64,000 nucleotides of DNA from Epiperipatus broadwayi (GCA_028023455.1 JAQFVV010012575.1:1234517-1298516), one strand, 5' to 3'; counted from the stretch's first letter, positions 18,940 through 30,629 are shown. Numbers and translations are program-made. Notes: a model not told the origin generated them from the sequence alone.

Positions 18940-19135
18940 TTCCCTGCTTGCGTCCAAGTCTTAGGGGCTTTAATTTGTCAAATACTGCCTTGCTTATTTT
19001 TAAAGTCTTAGAGGCAACAATTATATATCAGTAAAACAAAATACTGCCTTGCTCTCTCTGGAGTCTTAGAGGCGAAATATTATGTATCAGAAAAATTATG
19101 CCTTGCTCTCTCTGGAGTCTTAGAGGCGAAATCAT
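18940..19135 (-). repeat. Tandem 55-60-bp repeats in the retrotransposon leader
   Basis: The motif TGCCTTGCTCTCTCTGGAGT followed by CTTAGAGGCGAAAT occurs at about 19042 and 19096. More diverged versions start near 18983 and 18942, sharing the AGTCTTAG(A/G)GGC core. That gives three clear units and one weak one. Confidence 0.8.
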
Positions 19136-19747
19136 GGCAGGCCTACTGTTAACTGCTTCATGATAAAACAACTGATATTATAATCTGGGTTGGAGCAGTG
19201 AATGAGATAAATCAATCACCAGTGGCATGAATACATCACATTCTCAAGGCAATGACAAAAATTCTCCATCCATCATCACAACCGTAACACAACCAACCAA
19301 ACTCCAACAATCAAATATCCAATCCAACCTCCAAAATCATAAATTTTCTATAACACAAACTTTTCAAATATGAACAAAATTATTATTCCACACTTCAAGG
19401 CTATTAATATTTCTATGCTTATTTAATTGATAAGCAAATATATATAAAAAAAAACAGTGTTATTAACTTTAACACATTATAAGTTGTGATATCATTATAT
19501 TTTAAAAATTGAAACTAAGCTCTATAATGACTGTACTCATTTATCATCATCAAAAATGCAATAACAGTAATCATCATCATCTACACATCAGGCCAAAATA
19601 TTTGTATACACTAATAATAAAAAAAAAAATTGCACAGAAAAAAAAAATTCTTTTTTTTTTTTTTTTTTTAAACTATACATCTGTCATCACTATATACTAC
19701 CCATCTCTCATGTATGTGGGGTATTTCAAGCCATTATTTGGCTTATT

Positions 19748-19769
19748 TCGAGCCCTAGTTGGTGCGCCA
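19748..19769 (-). other. Primer binding site of the Ty3-like element
   Basis: On the minus strand TGGCGCACCAACTAGGGC follows the LTR end by two bases. The plus strand therefore reads like a tRNA 3' end: T-loop TTCGAGC, stem CCTAG, acceptor TTGGTGC, one base, then CCA. That match extends about 22 nt and strongly supports a tRNA primer. It resembles Lys-type sites, but I do not assign the tRNA. Confidence 0.85.
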
Positions 19770-19771
19770 TT

Positions 19772-22700
19772 TGTAACAATTTAAATAAATCAATTGCCAT
19801 TTGTAACAATATTTATCAATTAATATAAATATGTATTTGTAATTATTAAATTAATATAAAAGATATGTATTTGTAATTATAATTTGTAGCTATTTCAATT
19901 CATCATAGCATAGACAAAGAAAATATCAGCATTAAAGATTCTTGGTATTTATTTATATATTGGGGCAGTCATTTAAACAGTAAAACATACTGGACATTGT
20001 CATCTAATAAAAATAATATTAAACATAGCAACTGAATAAAAGTACCCACTGTGAGATTCCTGGAGTGCCTTATGCTTATCTCCAATACTAGATTCTTCTA
20101 ACAAAGAATCCTTCTATCCTTCTTTCCAAATATATAAGACCATTCATGGTCATATGCACACACTGGTGCTATTCATGACAACTTATAAAAAAATATATTT
20201 TATAAAACTAATATTATGAAGTTGGAAAGGGATGATATCACTCTTTATTCAGTTTAGCTAAGTACATGTGTTTTCCCATGAGCGCCACTAGATTGTTTTC
20301 AATCTAGATAAGTATCTATTTATAGTGTACTTGAGTTCAAACTCATTCAGTACATATTTATTACACATGACTTGGATGACTATTGAACAAAAATGACATT
20401 CTTACATTTTATCTATATTGATAAAATTACAAGATCCCAATATTACCAAAGTTTATACTATAGATCAAAGATTCTTATAGACATTGCTAGCTCATTAGCG
20501 TATATTGATGAACAGACATGTATAATCCTATTAATGGCTTCCAAACAAGCATGTGAAGACCATTATTGATATTGATGGCCATTTAACTAAATTATTTATC
20601 ACAATAAAGGTAATAATGATGATGATGATAATAATATCATAATAATGATAATAATAGTGATGTCATAATAATGATTATAATAGTGATGATGATACCAGCC
20701 ATGGCTTATCAATAAACTCACAACAATAAATTCATCTTTATAAACTTATAGGCATCTATTAAAATTATCATATTTCATACTGGGATTTAATAATACTAAT
20801 GGTGATGATTGATCATCATGAATCTCTTTGCATAATATTCAATTTTCTATAAACCCCTATTTACTAAAATATATTCATTACGCTAAACATTAAGTTTAAT
20901 GATTATAATTTATTAATGATGATTGATGGCGATCATAACTTTTATATAGTATTATTTGAAACATTTTTAACTAATAACATGATATCCATCTTTGATGAGG
21001 ATGATCTAAATTCATGGACACAACACAATTTTAGCTTTCTATGTTGAACTATAATTATCAAAATTTGTTTATTCTCAAGCATAATCCTTAAATACTTAAA
21101 TATCAACATTCTAGTTTACCTATTATTTTGCGGACGCTTAATATTTGCAAGTGATTGCTCAATATATATGAATGGTAATACTTAATAACTGCGAGCAATG
21201 ATGCTGATTTAAAATGATAGAATTAAGACAAAAAAAACAAAAAACACAATATTCTTAATAATAACTCGGAAACCAATTAAGATATATAATTATATTTTAT
21301 TAACACTACTACTCTTTCTTTCCTTCTTTAAAGTCAAATCGACAATTAAATAAATGGTTTATTAATATAAAATTGATATAAGTATAAGCAAATAAACTTA
21401 ATATATAGGTTTGTCACTTTTCTTGATATCTCAAAATAAGCTGTTTTAACTCAATATTAAAAAAAATACATATTCTATAAATGCTTATTTAAGACTTTTC
21501 TTACTTATCATATCATAAAATAAATTTCAGGTGTAACTTGTATATGTTATTTCATTTCCATTCAAATGTAATGCCCTACTTTTTAATTTACTATTTTAAA
21601 CTAATCATATATAACCTATTCTTTGATGTGTTTGGGTAAGCAGTTACACATTCACGCATTCGGTAATGTTAACATATATGTTTAAAATGTATACCCAAAA
21701 ATTACATATATAAAAATATCTTTTTCTTTTGCAACCTTATAGCGAAAGAAAATAAAATACATATATTAACTTTTAATATGCAACAAGATAAAATAAAAAT
21801 AAAAAAACATTATAAATGCATATATCTATAGGTTGCTCATTATCATTAACATCTGAAGAACAATTAAAAAAAAAAAAACATTTCAACATTACAATATATA
21901 ATAAAAAAAATAATGAAAAATTTAAGTTTAAAGATTTAAACTATGTTTGTGCTATGTTGTGAGATATTGCAAATAACTATAGATAAACAAGTCTTTAATG
22001 TTTCTGTATCAAAAAAGAAAATTGCTTTGACCAGTAAATTAAGGTTTACTTTTAATAAGCAAAAGAATAAAATCGGTTAAAGAAAGTTCATATTTACCCG
22101 TCTACTTTTTACTTCTTATTAATGTCCTGAATTTGAATTTTAGACTGCTTTTCTTTGCTCACCAACAAAAAAAAAAAAAAAGTTATTGCAGATACTTTTA
22201 AGATAATGCTGAATCAATTGACTTTGCTTGTTTCTTCAATTTCCTTATTATTCACTGTTGATTGGCTTCCTTCTACCATTTAAAAAAAAAAAAGTTATTA
22301 TAAGTACTTTGAATAAGTAGGTACCGGTGGATTTGCTTGTTTCTCTTCTTTAAAAAAATAATTGCTGTTGACACTTTAGATGATTGAGGTAAATCAACAA
22401 AAATTTGATTTATGGCTTCAAACTTGGTTCTACATGGCTGTTTTAAATTTTCTTTTCCTCCTATTTCCCCTTCTCCATTGGTTTGAAGGCAGTGAGCTTT
22501 TAATAAGACAGGAACTAGGAACAAAGCATTCCATATAGCTTGCGTGGTTGGCTTCAAAATTTATCATTTTTGTTGGTTATTACTGGATACATGATTTCAT
22601 AGATAGATCAGCGATTTTGACTCTTTCTGTATTAATCAGGAAGCAGAAAAAATGGTTTAGCAATGCAAAGGCATATTCTTATGCATAACCAAATATGTTA

Positions 22701-23500
22701 ATATCATTTTTATAATTATTACTAGCTTATAATAAATTCAATCTTGTTCCATTTCTCTCCTATTCTTTAATATTGCTTGAAAATTGCTTTATATAAACGC
22801 ACATTTCATTTGCTCTTTTTTTTTTTTCAACTTTCAAAGAGTGAGAAAAAAGAATTAAAGCGTTCACTCTTTTTTTAAAAAAAAAGATTCGAGCTTACAT
22901 TTCTGCTTAAGAATTATAACAAGGAAGGACCGACTGAGTTGAGTCTCAAAATAATAATAATAATTTAACTGATCATCTCTCTAAAGAAATTTATTACTGA
23001 CTCTTAAAAAAATTTATGATTAACTGCCTCTTAAAAAAATTTCAGACTGACTGCCTAAAAAAATTGTTTTAATCGTTTATATCGCGAAAAACATCTGGAA
23101 ATCTTTATCTAAAAAAAAAAATCAAAGCTTCACAAGTTTGACTTAAAATTGATCGCTATCATCTACATCAAAGCACCTCTTTTGTAAAAATAATTTTAAG
23201 ATACAGATAACAAAAAAAGCTGGAATCTATAGCCATCAGAAATAAGTGTAAAAGCATCTTTGTGTTTGTACCGATCTATTCATTGTTTCACACGTGTACA
23301 ATTTTTATCTCCTAATCTAACAATTTTATTTCACACCTTTCTGATTTACTCTATTTTAACAAAATGAAAGTTAAATAAATTTAACACATATTATTTAATA
23401 AAATAATATTATATAATAAATCATAAAAAGAACTGCTTATTCATAATAATAGAACTATACATATAAATCTCTGTATATATAAAAGAATAAAAAAAATTTT
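19772..23500 (-). repeat. 5' LTR of the Ty3-like element (cut by gap)
   Basis: The near-identical partner of 9282-13051. The copy matches until the assembly gap, about 43 bp short of the predicted end. Its inner end contains a small duplication: TTGTTACAAATGGC (minus strand) occurs at the PBS junction and again about 30 bp inside the LTR. The LTR would hold the promoter and poly(A) site, but I cannot place them securely. Confidence 0.9.
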
Positions 23501-24000
23501 NNNNNNNNNNNNNNNNNNNNNNNNNNNNNNNNNNNNNNNNNNNNNNNNNNNNNNNNNNNNNNNNNNNNNNNNNNNNNNNNNNNNNNNNNNNNNNNNNNNN
23601 NNNNNNNNNNNNNNNNNNNNNNNNNNNNNNNNNNNNNNNNNNNNNNNNNNNNNNNNNNNNNNNNNNNNNNNNNNNNNNNNNNNNNNNNNNNNNNNNNNNN
23701 NNNNNNNNNNNNNNNNNNNNNNNNNNNNNNNNNNNNNNNNNNNNNNNNNNNNNNNNNNNNNNNNNNNNNNNNNNNNNNNNNNNNNNNNNNNNNNNNNNNN
23801 NNNNNNNNNNNNNNNNNNNNNNNNNNNNNNNNNNNNNNNNNNNNNNNNNNNNNNNNNNNNNNNNNNNNNNNNNNNNNNNNNNNNNNNNNNNNNNNNNNNN
23901 NNNNNNNNNNNNNNNNNNNNNNNNNNNNNNNNNNNNNNNNNNNNNNNNNNNNNNNNNNNNNNNNNNNNNNNNNNNNNNNNNNNNNNNNNNNNNNNNNNNN
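23501..24000. other. Assembly gap (500 N)
   Basis: Exactly 500 unknown bases, probably a placeholder of unknown true size. It hides the outer end of the 5' LTR, its target-site duplication and the 3' part of an RTE LINE. Confidence 1.
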
Positions 24001-26225
24001 AAGCATATATGACAACTTATACTTATTGGTTCTTTCTATAACTTCTCTCAATACTTTTATGTGATCCATTGTGCTAAAATGATTTTTAAATCCAGTTTGT
24101 TCTATTGGTTGGTTAAAATTGAAATATTTACTATAATAATACATGTGTGTGATCAGGTGGGTCAGAAATGTGAGATGGCTTGGAGAGTTGAGGATTGTGT
24201 GAAAGTCTGAGTTCGAATCCCTTATATATTACATATATATCTGTATGTGCAGGTGTAAGCCTGTACAGTGTATTAATTTACATATTGATACAAAGTGCAT
24301 TAAAGGTCTGCCCATTCCTCGCATATGTATGTAAAATGGATTATTCTCCTGTACATGAGGGGTTAGAATGACTAACATCAACATGGGTAGGATGACAACC
24401 TTGGCACTAATGATGACTTTGAACATTCCATCATCAGATTTTCAATGAAATGGAAGGCTGAAAAGTTGTGAGTTGGAGTAGTTTGAAACCTGTTCATTAA
24501 AGTATGAAGATTGGCTATCTTAATATAAAGCTGAGCACTGATTGTATATATGTGTGGAGATAGTAATCTGGACCAATGATGAGTGCTGGTTTAGCCTGAA
24601 ATATGTATGTTGGTGATTAGATTATTTATCTTTTCAACATGTGTGTGATCAGGTGGGTCAGCAATATGAGATGGCTTGGAGAGTTGAGGATTGTGTGAAA
24701 GTCTGAGTTCGAATCCCTTATATATTACATATATATCTGTGTGTGCAAGTGTAAGCCTGTACAATGTATTAATTTATATAATAATCTTAGTAAAAATTTT
24801 GTAAAGAACTATTAAAATATTGAAATGTCTGTACTTTGTAATATTTTACTCAACACTTTTTTTGCATTCTTCTAATCATCTGGTACTTGTTTATCATTTG
24901 AGCATTTGATATATAACTTTGCTAACAATTTTTCTATTTCTTTACTTGAGCTAATAATTTGATTTCTTGGTTTTTTTATTACTATATAATTCTTTGCATA
25001 AAAACTTCTACATATTTCATGAGGTCATTTTTCTTTTAGTAATAGTTCCTTTTTTTTCTTATTGCAGAAATAAGTTTTTATCAATATGAAGATTTGCGAC
25101 TTTTATTCTCTCTTAAAGCTTTCCGTGCTATTTCATAATATATTTTCCTTTATCCTAATTAACTATTCTACAAAACTCTAGATATTAATTTCTTCTTAAT
25201 AGATCATTTTATTTATTTTCATGTTTTTCTTTTCTTCATACATTATCTTGTTTCAGTAGAAAATTTACTGGTAAACTGCTGTTTTTTAGTGTATCAGTTA
25301 TCTTGCTATTGATTTTATTTAAATCGGAATCATCTTCATCGAATACTTTAAAACAGATTCACTAAAGGGTTTCTGAAGATTAGGAGTATGAACTGTGAAT
25401 ACTGTTTTTTTCATCATTATTAAAGTGTCTCTCTAATATGACATTAATAGGTGTCTTACATATCACTAATCAATGATCACTTCCTGTATCGAATCTATTA
25501 AAAATTTTACAAGTTTAAAATAATATTTTTCTTACTCAAAATATAATCCAATTTTTCTTTGCCTTCATTTTCATTTAGTATTTTTTTTCAAAGAAAAAAT
25601 TCATTACATATAATTTTCTTTTCCAGTGAGTTTTACCAGTCTGTGTCCTCTTACATTTATGTCACAATAAGAAGATTAACCCACAGCACTTTTAATCTTT
25701 TACTAATGATAGCATTAAAGTCTTACATGACAATTTCAAAATATTATTCTTTGGTCTGATAAAAGATATTTTGTACATTTATATAAAAATTCTTGTTGAT
25801 GAATAAACCGAAATTATCTGCATTTGGTAACTTGCATTACGTTGAATATCTAATCTTACACACTTTCTGATACATTATTAATCTCCACAGTGTTGTTTTT
25901 TCAATTATTATTTACAATAAATCACAATCATTTGTGTTTTTAATATTTATGGCTTTGTAATAAAGTACTAGTCCATTTTATAATCCAATTGTCTCATTAC
26001 TATTTTCTTAACTTCACAATGTCCAACAATATCTCATTTAATACTAGACAGTCTTTCTAACTAATGCCATCTTTCTTCACTTGAAAGTGATCTTCAATTG
26101 TAGATATTTAAATAAAAAGTTGTCCTTGATTGACATCGTGGGTCTGAAATCAGGTGATTCTTAGTACCCTTCATTTTGATCACCAACCACTCACTGTCTG
26201 GGCTAATGACTTTACTGCCTCCTGG
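24001..26225 (-). pseudogene. Decayed RTE-clade LINE, 5' two-thirds
   Basis: The minus strand aligns by eye with the RTE at 35.1-38.07 kb. The endonuclease start aligns near 26100, the linker is around 25.5 kb, and a block like KLLAKLYIKCSNDKQVPDD lies near 24.86-24.9 kb. A clean stretch follows at 24130-24001, with FNQPIEQTGFK and HIKVLREVIERTNKY. Many stops and indels make it non-functional. It is split by a 637-bp insertion (24141-24777), and the remaining RT and tail would fall in the gap. Its endonuclease-RT junction carries the same eight-A run as the other two copies. Similarity to the 5' untranslated part of the better copy fades near 26.2 kb. Confidence 0.8.
24141..24777 (+). mobile_element. 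U repeat, head-to-tail form, inserted in an RTE
   Basis: The insert has about 137-bp direct repeats at its ends (24141-24279 and 24639-24775) and a body between them. ATAATAAT stands on both sides (24133-24140 and 24778-24785), and the LINE sequence is continuous across the insert, so this looks like a real insertion. Each end contains GAGTTCGAATCCC, a good RNA polymerase III B-box, and an A-box-like TGGGTCAGAAATG about 50 nt upstream. It could be a tandem dimer of a tRNA-derived SINE or a very small terminal-repeat retrotransposon. It has no coding capacity. Confidence 0.65.
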
Positions 26226-26272
26226 AATTATTTATTTTTCTCTGCTATGTTTATCTATTTAAAAAAAGTTCG

Positions 26273-26304
<32 letters not shown>

Positions 26305-28018
26305 GTCGGCTTTCAAGAAAAGTCATCTGATATTTCAAGTAATAATTATCAAGCAACTATGAAGAAAAACGTTGGTATTTCTTGATTGTAAATAAAGAGA
26401 TAAATAGCCAATGAATCTACCATGCTGAATAATGCAATATTTGTGAACAGATTATCCATATTCATATACTATATGAATAATCATGTAATAATAACAGCTG
26501 CAACAATAAAAATGCATGGAGTAGAAGAGGAATCATAGAGTATCCTTTCAATTGATGTCACACTTCTTTCTGTAGCCACTACGATGAAATATTTGATCTT
26601 TAATTTTAGCTTATTAAATAAAGCCGAACCAAATTTGAGTTCGCATTATATATGCATTTCTATCTAAATAATTATCTCGACAATTAATTTGATTTATATT
26701 TCAAACTTAGTTGCTGAAGATTTTTTTCCGATACTATCTGATAAAGAACTATGAAACTAAAAAACGAGCAACGAATCATTAGATTATTTATTGATCTTCT
26801 GGTAGAGATTTTTCAAAAAAAAAAACAAAAAAAAAAAAAAAAAAATTGTTTTTGGCAGATCATTTTATATTTAATAGAAATAAGACCTTATTCTTATTGA
26901 AAAATTTACTCGTTTTTTTCTTCCAATAAAACTAAACAAATATGTCTATAAATATACACACAATAAGCACATAATATTTAAAATTCATTCATAAAATCAA
27001 GGGGGGGGGACCCTTCAAGTTATATATAATATATCGCATTATTATTATATGTATTTGTAAAATATTTATTTTTAAATAAACTATATAAATGAATTAAAAG
27101 AGTTATTAATAGAAGACGTTAATGGGGAAAAAGATGCTGATATGTTCTAAAAGATGTCGCTGTGCAACGTGTAAATTATTCAACTCAATAAAAATAATGT
27201 AATCCATGGATTAATCAAAAATCACATTCACTTTTTGTAAAAATTATTATATAAAACGAATGTACTATTTATATAACAGAACCAAAGATATGCGCAAGGA
27301 CTTCCCAAATTAACACTTCCTTTTTGAATAGTGGTTATAATATAGTTTTTTTAAATAGGTATGGTTTGATACCACTATATCTGACCCAATTGATTAGAAC
27401 TTTCATTTTATGTAATTCTTTATTCAAAGAAATGTAAAGATCCTGACAATAGGTACTTGATAATCACTTAGTTTGTCAATTTTATCCAGTCTATAAATCT
27501 CAATATTTACAGTTACAGTAAATTATAAATTTTAATGAGTTCTTTAATCTCTTCTAAAAATAGGTACACCCCTTTTACTATTTAATATTAAATGACAGCC
27601 ATAGATAGATTAGCTCAAGAATTTTTTGTTTAAAAAATTCTCAACTATTTGAAAAGGATTTTAACTGCAAGTTTCTTGGTACATTAAAGCATATAATCAG
27701 AAATTAAAGATATGAAAAATAAACAAAAATATTGCTTATAGTATTTTTTAAATATCAAACGTTAAGCTCTTTTCATATAACTATGTAATACTTGAAAACT
27801 TGAGATATGTAAGTTAATATGAAAAGGTATACGGAAACCCAAATCTATATTTAATAGTAGGAGTTCTGTTATGAAAACATTCCAATTTAGAAATTTTTTC
27901 CCCACAAAAAAAGGTTTGAGAGTGTGGAAGCAATTTATTACTTTGTAGTTATTTCTTTTATCTCAAACACCAAACTCAGGTTTATTGTTAAGAGTTGTTT
28001 AATTTCTCATATATATAT
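26226..28018. other. Non-coding, A+T-rich
   Basis: Contains a (CA)n run at 26275-26301, poly(A) at 26816-26845 and a G9 run at 27001-27009. No gene seen. Confidence 0.65.
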
Positions 28019-28123
28019 ATCATATGTCATAGCATTGGCTGGGACGCGAACCCACAACTGTCTGCAACCAACTACTTGCTTGCAAGGCCGTTGCAATGAC
28101 CTCTCGGCTAACAATGCTTGATA
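28019..28123 (-). mobile_element. tRNA-derived SINE, copy 1
   Basis: The reverse complement has head GTTAGCCGAGAGGTCA (A-box-like) and GGGTTCGCGTCCC (B-box-like), ending ATGCTATGACATATG. The usual oligo(A) tail is replaced by an AT-rich run. Copies 1 and 2 lie head to head, 38 bp apart. Confidence 0.85.
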
Positions 28124-28160
28124 ATAAATATATTTTTGTCAGGCAAAATGTAAATTGATG

Positions 28161-28268
28161 TCAAGCGTTGTTAGCCGAGAGGTCATCGCGGCCACCTTGC
28201 AAGCAAGTAGTTGGTTGCAGACGGTTGTGGGTTCGTGTCCCGGCCAATGCTATGACATATGAAAAAAA
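28161..28268 (+). mobile_element. tRNA-derived SINE, copy 2
   Basis: Head GTCAAGCGTTGTTAGCCGAG, A-box GTTAGCCGAGAGG, B-box GGGTTCGTGTCCC, end CTATGACATATG plus oligo(A). ATGTAAATT flanks both sides (about 28148 and 28270), a likely target-site duplication. There is no protein product. Transcription by RNA polymerase III and mobilisation by a LINE are known for the class. Confidence 0.9.
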
Positions 28269-28804
28269 CATGTAAATTAATTCTGTTAGCAACAACTATG
28301 TAAAATCTTTGAAACTAAATAGATGAACAGTTATGCTGATTGTAAGAGAAAAACAACAATAACTTTATTTATCATTCCACTATCTAATTGCAAGTCAATT
28401 CCTATAATACAATACATTTATAAATAATTGTTAGTAAAATAATATATACCACATTTATATAAAAGTCTAAGCAATGGCAAATTAAAACAACTTAAATATT
28501 TTATAATATTTGTAATCATAAAAATGTATCTTAACATGAAAAAAAAGTAGAATAAATAAATAAAATAAAAAAAAACACTTTTATCTAGCATTAAACATAA
28601 AAATTAAAATCTAAAAAATAAAACTCAAAATATAATACAAAATATTATTTTGGTATTCTCTAGGCATTTTTAACATTAGTGAAGTTTATATTAAATACAC
28701 ACATTTTAAAACAATATGGATTAAGGCAATAAAGCCAAATTATTCACTGATTTAATAGGTTTATAAATTAGATGATAACTATTAACCCTTAAGCTATCCA
28801 CATT

Positions 28805-28932
28805 CTCAACCTGTAGTCAAGGCAACCTCCTTAAAGTTGAAATATTTAGTATTTATACAAATATATCAGACCACAAACCTTTATTGTTTAAACCTTTATT
28901 GTTTAAAGAGGTTGCCTTGACTACAAGTTGAG
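28805..28932. repeat. Inverted repeat with GTCAAGGCAAC arms
   Basis: Arms of 25 bp (28805-28829 and 28908-28932) match with one mismatch around a loop of about 78 bp. Core arm sequence: GTAGTCAAGGCAACCTC. A shorter hairpin with the same core is at 40771-40839. A small MITE-like element is possible. Confidence 0.75.
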
Positions 28933-29523
28933 ATTGTTGATGATTATTATCAATTACAAGATGGATTTTATTTTTGCTATAAATCCTTGATAATTTATTA
29001 TCCACCTTAATTTGCTAAATATGGGACAAACATTCAGTATATAATCCATGTGGAACTAAATGTAGACTATTATAAAGAACTTTAAATTGCTATTGTGATA
29101 TGTGAGAACAATTCTTGCAGGCTTAACATCATATTATGTGTAGATTTAATTCAAAAATTGCTTCCACTAGCATTTATTAACATGATTAAAGATGATCCAT
29201 AGTAAGAAAATGTTATCAAGGCACAGTATTCTTGAAAACAACCATCATACTTTACTCAGTTTAGATTTTTATCACCTTTTTATATATAAAAAAAGTTTAC
29301 ATAAACGATATTTTTATTTTTTTAGGAATAAAGTTAAAACTTTTTATAATATCAAATATTGAAATATTATATAAACGACTGTGACTTTTAAAGCAATACA
29401 ATCTATAGAAGACCCACCACTCTTTTTCCTCTCACAAATATGAATGGTCTAAAAATACCCTAAATCTGGAAATATTTCTTTAAAAAAAAAAAAGATAAAA
29501 ACAGTTGCAATGTCAAATAATAT

Positions 29524-29614
29524 TGGCGTTGGTGGCCGAATAGTCAGCACAGCCGCCTTACAAGCAATTGCCCCGGGTTCGCTTCCCGGCCGATGCTTTG
29601 ACACATGAAAAAAA
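29524..29614 (+). mobile_element. tRNA-derived SINE, copy 3 (internally shorter)
   Basis: Same head and tail as the other copies (TGGCCGAATAGTC, then GGGTTCGCTTCCC and GATGCTTTGACACATG plus oligo(A)), but it lacks the roughly 20-bp GTTGGTTGCAGACGGTTG block between A and B boxes. Confidence 0.85.
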
Positions 29615-29806
29615 ATTGTAATACAATTATATATAAAAGTTAAAACAAAGTTTAAATAATTAATTAAAACTGACCATTGCAATCTGAAATCACACCGGCT
29701 AGTAATTGTATTTTTATTTTATTTACCTTTAAATTAAAACTAATAGGCAAACATACATATTTATATAAATGAAAAGTGAAAGACCACAATTTCATAAATA
29801 CTTTTC

Positions 29807-29921
29807 TTTTTTTTTTCCATATGTCATAGCATCGGCGGGAGGCGAACCCGCAACAACCGTCTGCAACCAGCTGCTAGCTTGCAAGGCGGCTGCACTGACC
29901 TCTCGTCTAATAACGCTTGAC
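29807..29921 (-). mobile_element. tRNA-derived SINE, copy 4
   Basis: Minus-strand full copy with an oligo(A) tail seen as a T run at 29807-29817. Perfect 12-bp flanks TAAATACTTTTC at 29795-29806 and 29922-29933 are a clear target-site duplication. Confidence 0.92.
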
Positions 29922-30510
29922 TAAATACTTTTCACAACTAAACAAGACTTTTCTATAAAAAGTTTCATGTTTATAATAAGTAGAAGATTTTTATAGACTT
30001 TGTAAGCGGAAATATTGAACAACCAAAGAAAATTTCTATATATTTAAATAGATACACCAAAATTTCATTATACTTTCAAATCTGTAACAGTTTTATATAA
30101 TACACATACAGACATAAATAAAGTGTATAAACTTTGATTGTAGTAACCACTTTAAAAAATAGACATAAGATAATATTTGAATTTAAAAAGTTGTCAAGAT
30201 TTAATATTTATATAACTGCTTTTAGAAGAAAGGTTAACCAACAGTTTTAAATTCAAAAAGGTCAGAGAAAAAAGCTTTTAATGTTTGTTACCAATAAAAG
30301 CATAATTTTTTTTACTTGATAATTTTAATGCACTAAAAAGAGAAAATTACAAATCGAAACTATAAAAACAATGATTTTTCCTTCTGAAAATATGAATGAC
30401 TATCAAAAATGCTTCCTTTAGATGAAAAAAATGACTATAAAAAATAAACATATTCACTGTCAAACCAGAATAATTTTATAGGTTACCGATATAATTTTGC
30501 AATTTAAACA

Positions 30511-30629
30511 GTCAAGCGTTGTTAGCCAAGAGGTCAGCACAGCCACCTTGCAAGCAAGCAGTTGGTTGCAGACGGTTGATGCGGGTTCGCCTCCTGGCCA
30601 ATGCCGATGCTATGACATATGGAAAAAAA
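30511..30629 (+). mobile_element. tRNA-derived SINE, copy 5
   Basis: Full copy with A-box GTTAGCCAAGAGG, B-box GGGTTCGCCTCCT and tail GACATATGGAAAAAAAG. The GATGC unit near the end is duplicated (CCAATGCCGATGCTATG). No clear target duplication was found. Confidence 0.88.

Larger units (their letters stand above)
18261..19771 (-). other. Untranslated leader of the Ty3-like element
   Basis: About 1.5 kb lies between the primer binding site and the gag start. It has no supportable ORF. It contains a short tandem repeat (18940-19135) and several T/A homopolymers. Packaging or translation signals may be here, but none can be identified from sequence alone. Confidence 0.75.
9282..23500 (-). mobile_element. 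Ty3/gypsy-like LTR retrotransposon, near complete
   Basis: Two direct repeats of about 3.77 kb (9282-13051 and 19772 to the gap) flank a 6.7-kb internal region. Read on the minus strand, the order is 5' LTR, primer binding site, about 1.5 kb leader, gag-like ORF, pol ORF (protease, reverse transcriptase, RNase H, integrase), polypurine tract, 3' LTR. The RT-before-integrase order and the domain motifs place it in the Ty3/gypsy superfamily. There is no env: only 57 bp separate the pol stop from the LTR. By eye the LTRs differ by about a dozen substitutions plus homopolymer length changes, and both ORFs are intact, so the insertion looks young. Total length would be about 14.3 kb. The right end lies in the N gap, so a target-site duplication cannot be checked. 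Confidence 0.95.

Noticed and set aside
23455-24144. Open frame running through the N gap
   Set aside because: It joins LTR sequence and an RTE fragment through unknown bases and is not one gene.
27924-28121. 65-codon open frame
   Set aside because: Most of it is the reverse of SINE copy 1. The frames at 30497-30685 and 38569-38847 likewise cross SINE copies.
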